Origin: CAADGY01 sp900696665
GTDB taxonomy: Bacteria > Acidobacteriota > Terriglobia > Bryobacterales > Bryobacteraceae
Direction: 5' to 3'
NCBI GenBank assembly: GCA_035063885.1
Contig: JAPSFM010000178.1
Location: 1-6,490, forward strand
Length of the DNA: 6,490 bases
Each line of letters opens with the position of its first letter. The first letter of the stretch is position 1. Made by a program: the position numbers and the translations under genes. The notes beneath the pieces were generated by a model, which ran no database searches, was not told the origin of the DNA, and worked only from the letters and a program-made list of their open reading frames with translations. Of this stretch, positions 1-5,185 are shown piece after piece.

Positions 1-112
1 GCCTGCGCAGAATGACAAGCTCCGGCTGAACCGGGACGCCGCCGCTCACTTCGACGCGCAATGGCGCCTGGAAGAAGGAAAGCCTCAGGCGGCCAGAACC
101 AGGATCAGCCAT
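1..112 (-). CDS. Possible left-edge gene fragment, unknown function
   Basis: Reading leftwards from an ATG at 112-110 the frame stays open to the window edge, giving about 37 residues starting MADPGSGRLRLSFFQAPLRV. The short alternating hydrophobic pattern suggests beta strands, but I do not recognise a family. The frame is also open upstream to a TAA near 190, so the true start is uncertain, and no convincing ribosome binding site precedes the ATG. If real, the gene is divergent from the thioredoxin gene and 113-227 would be the shared control region. A + strand frame is open over the same bases, so coding on this strand is only weakly preferred. Confidence 0.27.
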   Translation of the reverse strand, partial: MADPGSGRLRLSFFQAPLRVEVSGGVPVQPELVILRR

Positions 113-227
113 AATGAATTCATAGTTCGCATTCGCACACCAGCACCAGAGCCGAGGCAGATTTTCCGGCGGGGTGACAATTTTGTGTTACCTCGGCCGT
201 GGGGTTTCATCTTAACGGGCAGGACTC

Positions 228-785
228 ATGCGGGAAGACAAGAGCAAGAGATGGCAGACGGCATTGAAGCTGTTGCTGCTGGCGGTGATTGTGGGACTGA
301 TCTCGTTCGGCCTCGATTCCGGACCGGCGGTGGATACGCACACCTACGCGCCCGGGGTCCGGAAGCCGATGCCGCATTTCGAGTACCGAGATCTTTCCGG
401 CGCCACCTGGAAGCTCGATGAGCAGCGCGGAAAAGTCGTGCTGGTGAACTTCTGGGCCACATGGTGTCCGCCTTGCCGCCGCGAGACGCCCGATCTGGTA
501 AAGCTTTCACAACAGTACAGTCAGGAGGAATTTGTGATTATCGGGATCTCGCTCGACGACGGAACGGAGCAGGTTCACCGGTTCATTTCGCAATTCGATG
601 TTCCATATCCGGTGGTGATGCCGGGAGAGAACGATGCCCTCAGCGCGCAGATTCAGTCGCTTCCCACTTCGATTCTGGTGGACCCGGAGGGACGTATCGC
701 GCGGATGTACGTCGGCGCGGTCTCCGCATCGCAACTGCGGAAAGATCTCCAGCAATTATTCGGGGAATTCCGGCCTACTTCCTAG
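228..785 (+). CDS. Membrane-anchored TlpA/ResA-type thiol-disulfide oxidoreductase
   Basis: This is a 185-aa thioredoxin-fold protein of the TlpA/ResA/AhpC-TSA-like group. Such proteins reduce or exchange disulfides outside the cytoplasm, for example during cytochrome c maturation. Residues 1-8 are charged and about 10-28 (TALKLLLLAVIVGLISFG) form an N-terminal membrane anchor or uncleaved signal, placing the domain outside the membrane. The active site is WCPPC (Cys80 and Cys83) after the typical VNFWAT strand, and the cis-Pro is in SLPTS (Pro146). Length fits the family. The ATG at 228 is preceded by AGGA at about 220-223, which supports this start. No ccdA or cytochrome gene is visible, so the redox partner is unknown. 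The gene appears single and ends at the intrinsic terminator at 965-994. Family assignment is secure; the specific substrate is not. Confidence 0.93.
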   Translation: MREDKSKRWQTALKLLLLAVIVGLISFGLDSGPAVDTHTYAPGVRKPMPHFEYRDLSGATWKLDEQRGKVVLVNFWATWCPPCRRETPDLVKLSQQYSQEEFVIIGISLDDGTEQVHRFISQFDVPYPVVMPGENDALSAQIQSLPTSILVDPEGRIARMYVGAVSASQLRKDLQQLFGEFRPTS

Positions 786-964
786 ATCCGGATTTCCGAT
801 CCATGCCGGGCGCCCCGGTTCTTCGCACCACCTGAGTTCAGCCGCGTGATGAGGACTGCCTCGACCAGCCGGCGAACTTCATTGGCGCATTCAGCGTCAC
901 GGCCGGACACGAGACTGGACCCCCTTCACCCGGGAGGAGGATGCCGTCCGTAGTGTTTCCGCTG
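786..964. other. Intergenic stretch without a supported gene
   Basis: This is the space between the thioredoxin stop and the terminator hairpin. Short open frames on both strands show no recognisable protein pattern or ribosome binding site. It is probably the 3' untranslated part of the thioredoxin transcript. Confidence 0.5.
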
Positions 965-994
965 GCTCCGGGAACGGTCCCGGAGCTCTTTTTT
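965..994 (+). terminator. Intrinsic (rho-independent) terminator of the thioredoxin gene
   Basis: A perfect 9-bp stem, GCTCCGGGA (965-973) and TCCCGGAGC (978-986), closes a 4-nt ACGG loop. It is followed by TCTTTTTT (987-994). GC-rich stem plus T tract is the classical form and works only for + strand transcription, since the other side has no A tract. The T tract ends inside the stop codon of the minus-strand Zn-ribbon gene (993-995), so the two units converge here with no spare space. Confidence 0.88.
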
Positions 995-1178
995 ACCGCC
1001 CCTGCTTCTTCTTCTCCAGGTTCCAGAGCCCGCGCGAGAGCGCCCTTCCACAGAAGGGACAATAGTTGATGCCCGCATACACGGGCCGTTCCTCCCCGAA
1101 AACCAGAAAGTACTCGGTGTCGATCTCGGTCAGAATGCGTCCATTAGTGATCGTGTGCATCGGACCGATGCGTACCAA
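993..1178 (-). CDS. Small Zn-ribbon protein, phage/plasmid style, start uncertain
   Basis: The frame from TTG at 1178-1176 gives 61 residues ending in a basic tail, EKKKQGR. Its core reads INYCPFCGRAL (Cys40, Cys43), a zinc-ribbon knuckle common in short phage and plasmid hypothetical proteins. The frame stays open upstream to a TAA at 1259-1257, and that unlabelled stretch contains GYCCDELQKL, whose Cys pair would supply the other zinc ligands. The gene therefore probably extends beyond the TTG, yet no ATG or GTG exists in that open part. A nearby ATG at 1249-1247 lies in another frame and would reach the Cys pair only after a frameshift. The upstream methyltransferase fragment is in the same frame. 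Biochemical role unknown; possibly a degraded gene. Confidence 0.55.
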   Translation of the reverse strand: MVRIGPMHTITNGRILTEIDTEYFLVFGEERPVYAGINYCPFCGRALSRGLWNLEKKKQGR

Positions 1179-1256
1179 CTCACGGCCGGCGAGTTTTTGA
1201 AGTTCGTCGCAACAATACCCGGTACCTTGCTCTTGCGTCTCTTCACCATAAGCGGC

Positions 1257-1625
1257 TTACCAGTTGGTAACCCGATTTTCCAATGCACCCGCATCGTTTA
1301 GCGGCACAGTCCCATCTCTGTAGCCATGAACAGCAACTACAAACAGACAGTGTTGATTACGGGAGCATCGAGCGGCGAGAACCTGATCGCACACATGCAG
1401 CTTGTCGCCCGGAACGACGAGTATGAGTACACCACCCGGCTTCAGCCAGCGGTAGCAGTGTTCCAGAAAGACCTGCTCCATCCTCGCGTTCCTGCCTTCA
1501 CCGGACTCAAACTGATATGGCGGGTTCAGGTACAGCAGGGACAGCGATTCGATCGAGCAAAGCACATCGAGCGCGTTGTTGTCGGTCATCAGAAAACGTA
1601 GATTTCTGAGTCTTTCGCCGGTTTA
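1257..1625 (-). pseudogene. N-terminally truncated DUF6094-like DNA methyltransferase
   Basis: The minus frame opens after a TAA at 1625-1623 and ends at TAA 1259-1257; from the ATG at 1589 it is 110 aa. It contains LSLLYLNPPYQFESGEGRNA, where NPPY is motif IV of N6-adenine methyltransferases, followed by EQVFLEHCYRWLKPGGVLIL, the strand and loop typical of class I SAM-dependent methyltransferases. This pattern (NPPY, GEG, WLKPGGVL) is what I associate with the DUF6094 family of phages and mobile elements. The SAM-binding N-terminal half is absent, and the residues after about 72 no longer resemble the family. The in-frame sequence before the ATG (RLRNLRFL) still looks like methyltransferase, so the gene was cut rather than started here. 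The likely cause is the adjacent IS. It should be inactive. Confidence 0.7.
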
Positions 1626-1647
1626 GAGGGGCTCCGGCGACATTATC

Positions 1648-1662
1648 CGCGCCGAAGGCGCG
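1648..1662. repeat. Short palindrome at the IS left boundary
   Basis: CGCGCC (1648-1653) and GGCGCG (1657-1662) flank GAA as a perfect 6-bp inverted repeat. It is surrounded by ATTATCCG and ATCATCCG, which repeat around the hairpin. It sits where methyltransferase similarity ends, so it may belong to the IS end or be a dispersed intergenic palindrome. Confidence 0.4.
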
Positions 1663-1730
1663 ATCATCCGTCAATCATCAGCGCCAGAACATTCCCGCGA
1701 AAACTTGTATTGTTGCTTAGAAGGCGGCAG

Positions 1731-1761
1731 AGAACCCCGCCGTTCCAAGCAGCGGGGTTCT
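1731..1761. repeat. 10-bp inverted repeat upstream of the IS accessory gene
   Basis: AGAACCCCGC (1731-1740) pairs perfectly with GCGGGGTTCT (1752-1761) around an 11-nt loop. It is in the roughly 230-nt stretch before the first IS gene, where I see no coding sequence. It could be an end-proximal transposase site or an RNA hairpin limiting read-through into the IS. There is no T tract, so it is not a standard terminator. Confidence 0.55.
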
Positions 1762-1853
1762 GGCTCGGCAACCTTCATGAGAAGGCCACCATCGAAGCTG
1801 GTTCTACCCTGCCATGAAGCGTTGCCATTGTCAAAGTCCGCCTGCGTGGGCGG

Positions 1854-2309
1854 ATGGCGGTTCACAGAGAAGTGGTTCTCCGGCAGCGCGTTTGCCGCGG
1901 CCAGGGATGCCAGACGGTGTTCTGGATTTGTGCCCATTGCGATCGCGGACAACGCTACTGCAGCCCGGCGTGCCGCAGCGAAGCACGGCGCCAGCAGCAC
2001 CGGGCGGCCAACCGCCGCTATCAGCGCAGCGGTGAAGGCCGGCTTGACCACCGCGATCGGCAGCAGCACTACCGCGAGCGCCACGGCCGGCCGCGCGTGA
2101 CGGATCCATCTTCCCTTTCGGTCATTTCTCCGGCACCATGCGGCTGTGGAGAAACGATCGCGGGCCGGTCGTCGCCGCACAGCGAGTTCGGCCTCCGCTC
2201 CGGCGGGAAACCAGCGCCGGTCCGTGGCTGCGCTGCTCGATCTGCGGCCGGCCAGGCCGCTTCGTCGATCCTTTCCCACAGATTCCACGACGAAGGTGAA
2301 CTGGGATGA
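1854..2309 (+). CDS. IS-associated Cys-rich (Zn-binding) protein, frameshifted
   Basis: The open frame gives 151 aa. Residues about 14-42 carry three Cys pairs, VCRGQGC, ICAHC and YCSPAC, followed by a very basic stretch with QRSGEGRLDHRDRQQHYRER and then RVTD. From memory, small proteins of this layout sit directly upstream of IS21-like transposases; their role in transposition is not known to me. The C-terminus is abnormal. In this frame it becomes Gly/Ala/Ser-rich, while the frame ending at TGA 2297-2299 reads WLRCSICGRPGRFVDPF, a further CxxC knuckle that fits the expected end. A net shift of one frame between about 2110 and 2220 therefore separates the two halves. The ATG at 1854 has only a weak ribosome site, and the conserved part starts about four residues later. 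The present stop overlaps the transposase ATG (2306). Confidence 0.62.
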   Translation: MAVHREVVLRQRVCRGQGCQTVFWICAHCDRGQRYCSPACRSEARRQQHRAANRRYQRSGEGRLDHRDRQQHYRERHGRPRVTDPSSLSVISPAPCGCGETIAGRSSPHSEFGLRSGGKPAPVRGCAARSAAGQAASSILSHRFHDEGELG

Positions 2310-3475
2310 TCACTCCCGAAATCCGTGTACAGATTCGCCGCTATTTCTACGCCGAGCATTGGAAAATCGGCACCATTGCGCAAGCTCTGAACGTCCACCC
2401 CGACACCGTACGCCGCGCCATTGAGGTCGAACGCTTCCAGCACGCCGAGCCGCTGCGGCCGTCCATTGTCGATCCGTATCTGCCCTTCGTGCGCGAGATG
2501 TTGGAGCAACATCCTCACTTGCGCGCGACGCTCCTCTACCAGATGATCCGGGATCGCGGCTATTCCGGCAGCGTCGAGCAGTTGCGGCGCGCGGTGGCAC
2601 GTTTGCGCCCGCAACCGCACGAAGCCTTTCTGCGCTTGCAGGTTTTTCGTGCCGAGCAGGCACAAGTCGATTGGGCCTGTTTCGGTTCCGTCATGGTGGG
2701 GCGCGCCAGGCGGCAACTCTCCTGCTTCGTCATGACCTTGTCCTGGTCGCGCGCGCTGTATCTGGAATTCTTCTTCGACCAGACCACGGAAAACTTCCTG
2801 CGCGGCCACGTGCGTGCTTTCCAGGATTGGTCCGGAGCGCCCAGGGTCATTCTGTACGACAATCTCAAGAGCGCCGTGCTGGAACGCCGCGGCAACCAGA
2901 TCCATTTCAACCCGCGTCTGCTGGAACTCGCCGGCCACTACCACTTCGCGCCACGCCCCTGCCAAGTGCGGGCGGGAAACCAAAAAGGCCGCGTGGAGAG
3001 GGCGATTCGGTATGTACGCGATTCCTTCTGGGCGGGACGCGTCTTTACCACACTCGCGGAGTGCAATCGCCAGGCCCTGGCGTGGCGCGACGAAGTGGCG
3101 CATCTCTACTTCAGCATCCATAACGCCGAACAGCAAGACCACACGATCATGTATGTGAGAACCAAACCGAATAGGCTTTTGATTCGGCACTCGGAGAAAG
3201 TCGTGGCACATGGCCTCGTAGAGCATTTCAAGCAGCTCTGGCAGCCTGTGATCTCCAAGCGCCGGTCAATCCTGCTTCCCTGCCGGAACGTCACCATCGA
3301 AGACGAATTGTGGGCAGAGTTGCGTGCAGAATGTGAGGACCGACTGGACTCCATCAGCGCGACTGAAAAGAAGTCCGACTTGCTGAACGCAATTATCCCT
3401 CGCGTAGGATCTGAACCCACCGACAGAGAACAGGGCACCGCAACAGCCACAAGCAACACAAAATCAGGGGCTTAG
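2306..3475 (+). CDS. IS21-type IstA transposase fused to a foreign C-terminus
   Basis: The 389-aa frame starts at ATG 2306 after AAGGTG (2293-2298). Residues about 20-42 (IGTIAQALNVHPDTVRRAI) form the DNA-binding helix-turn-helix. The DDE catalytic core follows, with Asp122 in AQVDWACFG, Asp185 in LYDNLKSAV and Glu231 in KGRVERAIRYVRDSF. These motifs match the IstA/COG4584 group, which cuts and joins IS ends with the IstB ATPase. After AWRDEVAH (to residue 266) the match stops. Family members usually continue with the C-terminal region needed for IstB interaction and reach about 500 aa. Here about 123 unrelated residues follow in frame, including VTIEDELWAELRAECEDRLD, with coding-like codon use. 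An ATG at 3149 in the same frame might restart that part as a separate gene, but has no clear ribosome site. Transposase identity is firm; activity is unlikely without IstB and the normal tail. Confidence 0.82.
   Translation: MITPEIRVQIRRYFYAEHWKIGTIAQALNVHPDTVRRAIEVERFQHAEPLRPSIVDPYLPFVREMLEQHPHLRATLLYQMIRDRGYSGSVEQLRRAVARLRPQPHEAFLRLQVFRAEQAQVDWACFGSVMVGRARRQLSCFVMTLSWSRALYLEFFFDQTTENFLRGHVRAFQDWSGAPRVILYDNLKSAVLERRGNQIHFNPRLLELAGHYHFAPRPCQVRAGNQKGRVERAIRYVRDSFWAGRVFTTLAECNRQALAWRDEVAHLYFSIHNAEQQDHTIMYVRTKPNRLLIRHSEKVVAHGLVEHFKQLWQPVISKRRSILLPCRNVTIEDELWAELRAECEDRLDSISATEKKSDLLNAIIPRVGSEPTDREQGTATATSNTKSGA
3104..3475 (+). other. Unrelated coding segment joined in frame to the transposase
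   Basis: About 123 residues of unknown family, from LYFSIHNAEQQDH to the stop at 3473-3475. The segment is hydrophilic and helical, without Cys pairs or membrane segments. Codon use is less GC-biased than the transposase (for example AGA, AGG, AAA, ATT near the beginning). It is probably the 3' part of a gene belonging to the element on the right, whose 5' part was lost when it was joined to the IS. I do not recognise it. Confidence 0.5.
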
Positions 3476-3534
3476 TCAACTTTTGTCACACGAGATGCTC
3501 CGCTCTCAATAACGCTGGGCTGGAGGTTCATACT

Positions 3535-3861
3535 ATGCCCAGCGGATTCAAGCCGCCGAAGTTCGAAACGAAAGTGATCGTCCTGCCGGTGCAGTTCGAT
3601 CACACCAACGCCGCGGAACTCTTGTCGGAGATCACGAGCAAGGTCCTACAGCAGTTGGAAAGCGACAAACCAGGGGACGCCACGGCGATCAACGTCTCTG
3701 TCGGCTACCGCCCCTACCATGTATGGCAGCGGAAGCATGATGGGACGATGGACGGCCGAATGGGCTTCGGCTTCGTCGCGACAGCCACGCTCACCTACGA
3801 GGACCCTCAGAACGAGGAGAACCCGTTCGAGGATGGTTCGGAAGTCATCCAATGGGGTTAA
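3535..3861 (+). CDS. Unknown 108-aa protein in the integrative-element cargo
   Basis: The start is well supported: GGAGG (3522-3526) lies 8 nt before ATG 3535. The protein begins MPSGFKPPKFETKVIVLPVQ. It seems to be an alpha/beta domain: strands around KVIVLPV, TAINVSV and FGFVATATLTY, and a helix in NAAELLSEITSKVLQQLE. The end is acidic (EDPQNEENPFEDGSE). There is no signal peptide, membrane segment or Cys pair, so it should be cytoplasmic. I do not recognise a family. It stands 59 nt after the chimeric transposase and 145 nt before the Pro-rich protein, both on the same strand, so it may share their transcript. The acidic tail and small size would suit an antidote or accessory partner, but nothing in the sequence shows this. 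Confidence 0.75.
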   Translation: MPSGFKPPKFETKVIVLPVQFDHTNAAELLSEITSKVLQQLESDKPGDATAINVSVGYRPYHVWQRKHDGTMDGRMGFGFVATATLTYEDPQNEENPFEDGSEVIQWG

Positions 3862-3871
3862 TCTAGGTTGT

Positions 3872-3888
3872 GATGACGCAAGGTCATC
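3872..3888. repeat. Small hairpin after the 108-aa gene
   Basis: GATGAC (3872-3877) and GTCATC (3883-3888) are a perfect 6-bp inverted repeat around GCAAG. No T tract follows, so it is more likely a protein-binding site or a weak RNA hairpin than a terminator. It contains the same ACGCA core as the repeats at 3920-3952. Confidence 0.4.
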
Positions 3889-3919
3889 CGGCTGCTCCAC
3901 GATACGGAGCCCCCACAGG

Positions 3920-3952
3920 CGTCACGCAGTCGTAACGCACTCATCACGCAAA
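3920..3952. promoter_or_regulatory. Three tandem 11-bp repeats, candidate operator
   Basis: CGTCACGCAGT, CGTAACGCACT and CATCACGCAAA follow each other without gaps, sharing the core (T)CACGCA with 11-bp spacing. One helical turn between cores would put three copies of a DNA-binding protein on the same face. They lie between the 108-aa gene and the Pro-rich/HEPN-like gene (ATG 4007). Binding by the excisionase-like HTH protein encoded downstream, or by a cargo protein, is possible but is only inferred from position. Confidence 0.45.
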
Positions 3953-4006
3953 GAGTCCGCTTTCTGATTCCTTCCAACGTGGCCGTTCCCTACAGCACGC
4001 TGGGAC

Positions 4007-4888
4007 ATGCTTATTGGGAAGCCACCTAAATCACCAATCGCTGCAAAGGCAGAGCACCGTTCGCCGGTCGCTCCTACTCAAACCGCTCGCCCTCAGATTG
4101 TCGCACCCGTCGCCCCGAAAGCACCGCACTGTCCGGTTGCTCCTTGCCAACCCGCCCGTCCTCCGATTGTCGCGCCCGCCGCGATGAAGCCGCAGCCCTT
4201 CCCCGCCGCCCCCACTGCTCCGGTGATGCCCCCACGCCCGAGCCAGATCATTGCTCCCCCGAAGGCGATGCCCGTTGCCCCCAGAATTCCTATCGCCCCT
4301 CCGTCCCCGAATCCGGGCACAGCACTCCCCGGAGGAATCATCAAAGCGCAGGTGTCTGCAACTGGCCCCGACCTTGGCGCTATCGCGGCAGCGATTGCGC
4401 GGAGCGTCGAGCAAGACAAGCGTGAAAAGGCTGCCTTCTTGAAAGAGATGCGGGAGGACCTTCTTCCTGAGGCCCGCTTCGCTCTGGGCTTCATCAAAGA
4501 CTACCCCGAGGACGATGCGAACGCCGTGCCCTTGAAAGCAATGACCGTTCTCGCCTGCTGGGAGGTTCTGGATACTATCTTCAAGAAACTCTATAGCCGC
4601 AAGGTTGACTTCGCAACGCTATTTGGTAGCGGCACATTCCGCCCGGTGAATCAGCTTCTCAACGACGCGCGCGACACTCGTCACGGCGTAGCGCATATTG
4701 TGACTGTTGGGCTGGTGCTCGACACCTTGTTGAAGATCCAGGCACCGCTTCAGGAACTCGTCCACGATGTCGTGGACTGTCTGGAGAAGTGGATCGATGA
4801 AGTTGCGCACGACGACTCCAAGCGCTTCGTTAGGGCGAAGTTCTGGGCCTATTACGAGGCGCACCGGAAGTTCCAACCGCAGGTGTAG
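4007..4888 (+). CDS. Pro-rich repeat protein with a HEPN-like C-terminal domain
   Basis: This 293-aa protein has two parts. Residues 20-110 are Pro/Ala-rich, with two tandem 23-residue units (20-42 and 43-65: PVAPTQTARPQIVAP and PVAPCQPARPPIVAP) and a looser third (66-89). This is probably an extended, disordered linker or partner-binding arm. Residues about 120-290 are helical. They contain LLNDARDTRHGVAHIVTVG, where Arg225 and His230 form R-x4-H, the catalytic signature of HEPN domains, most like the Swt1/RiboL-PSP type that precedes a conserved RN..AH-like segment. HEPN proteins are often ribonucleases in toxin-antitoxin and anti-phage systems. The usual polar residue after Arg is His here, so the match is by pattern only. 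The ATG has a weak upstream GGGA. The excisionase-like gene follows after 31 nt. HEPN identity is moderately likely; the toxin role is inference. Confidence 0.72.
   Translation: MLIGKPPKSPIAAKAEHRSPVAPTQTARPQIVAPVAPKAPHCPVAPCQPARPPIVAPAAMKPQPFPAAPTAPVMPPRPSQIIAPPKAMPVAPRIPIAPPSPNPGTALPGGIIKAQVSATGPDLGAIAAAIARSVEQDKREKAAFLKEMREDLLPEARFALGFIKDYPEDDANAVPLKAMTVLACWEVLDTIFKKLYSRKVDFATLFGSGTFRPVNQLLNDARDTRHGVAHIVTVGLVLDTLLKIQAPLQELVHDVVDCLEKWIDEVAHDDSKRFVRAKFWAYYEAHRKFQPQV
4064..4201 (+). repeat. 69-bp imperfect tandem repeat encoding the Pro-rich units
   Basis: Two adjacent 69-bp copies (4064-4132 and 4133-4201) encode the two 23-residue Pro/Ala units. Similarity is strongest over their first two thirds (CCGGTCGCTCC against CCGGTTGCTCC, and AGATTGTCGC against CGATTGTCGC). 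They probably arose by in-frame duplication. Confidence 0.65.
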
Positions 4889-4919
4889 CGAGCAGTTACT
4901 CCAGCGAGGACCAAACAGC

Positions 4920-5135
4920 ATGACGCAAGGATTGGAAAGACAGCGACTCGGCGAGGTCCTCACCCTCGCCGATGTCGCATTGATTCTCCGCTGCTCGAAA
5001 GCGCACGTCTGCAACGTCATCAACGGCAAGGTGCCCGACACGCCGCGCCTGCCCCACCTTTCCGTCGGACGGCGCAAGCTCGTCCGGCGCGAGTGGCTGG
5101 AGGCCTGGATGGAGCAGAGCAAACGCCAATGCTAG
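4920..5135 (+). CDS. Excisionase-like helix-turn-helix protein (HTH_17/MerR-type)
   Basis: The start is ATG 4920 with GAGGA (4906-4910) nine nt upstream, giving 71 aa. Residues 10-35 (LGEVLTLADVALILRCSKAH and on) form the winged-helix fold typical of the short DNA-binding proteins annotated as excisionase or HTH_17. The pattern continues with LSVGRRKLVRREWLEAWME, matching the 'G..R.. r.dLe.Wl' wing and last helix of that family. Such proteins bind attachment-site DNA and steer a tyrosine integrase towards excision, and some also repress. It is placed 50 nt before the integrase, the usual xis-int order, and 31 nt after the Pro-rich protein, so it is probably translated from one transcript. A frame extending upstream into the preceding gene is only a shadow. 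Family assignment is good; excisionase function is inferred from position. Confidence 0.85.
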   Translation: MTQGLERQRLGEVLTLADVALILRCSKAHVCNVINGKVPDTPRLPHLSVGRRKLVRREWLEAWMEQSKRQC

Positions 5136-5185
5136 GATCGGAGGCATGTCAGGATTCGACGCCGGAAACGCGGGAAGGAAACTTC

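Larger units (their letters stand above)
1626..3103 (+). mobile_element. Truncated IS21-type insertion sequence
   Basis: The element is inferred from a Cys-rich accessory gene and an IstA-like transposase 6 nt apart or overlapping. It lies between a broken methyltransferase gene (left) and unrelated coding sequence (right). The left limit is set where methyltransferase similarity ends and could lie anywhere from about 1600 to 1720; I found no certain terminal TGT end. The right limit is where transposase similarity stops, after codon 266 (3101-3103). No istB helper gene and no right inverted repeat remain, so the copy is not autonomous. Confidence 0.6.

Noticed and set aside
2..421. A + strand frame open from the left edge through 421.
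   Set aside because: Its second half overlaps the secure thioredoxin gene in another frame, and the first half has no recognisable pattern.
1326..1601. A + strand 91-codon frame containing an LITGASSG string that looks like a dehydrogenase start.
   Set aside because: It is antisense to the NPPY methyltransferase motif and nothing after the string continues the dehydrogenase pattern.
1671..2288. A 205-codon minus-strand open frame opposite the Cys-rich IS gene.
   Set aside because: The + strand has spaced Cys pairs and a known IS context; the minus product is a low-complexity Ala/Arg shadow.
2069..3226. A 385-codon minus-strand open frame opposite the transposase.
   Set aside because: It mirrors the GC-rich codons of the clearly recognisable transposase and shows no protein family pattern.
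3862..4006. Possible CRISPR-like array from the ACGCA repeats.
   Set aside because: Repeats are only 11 bp, contiguous and without spacers.
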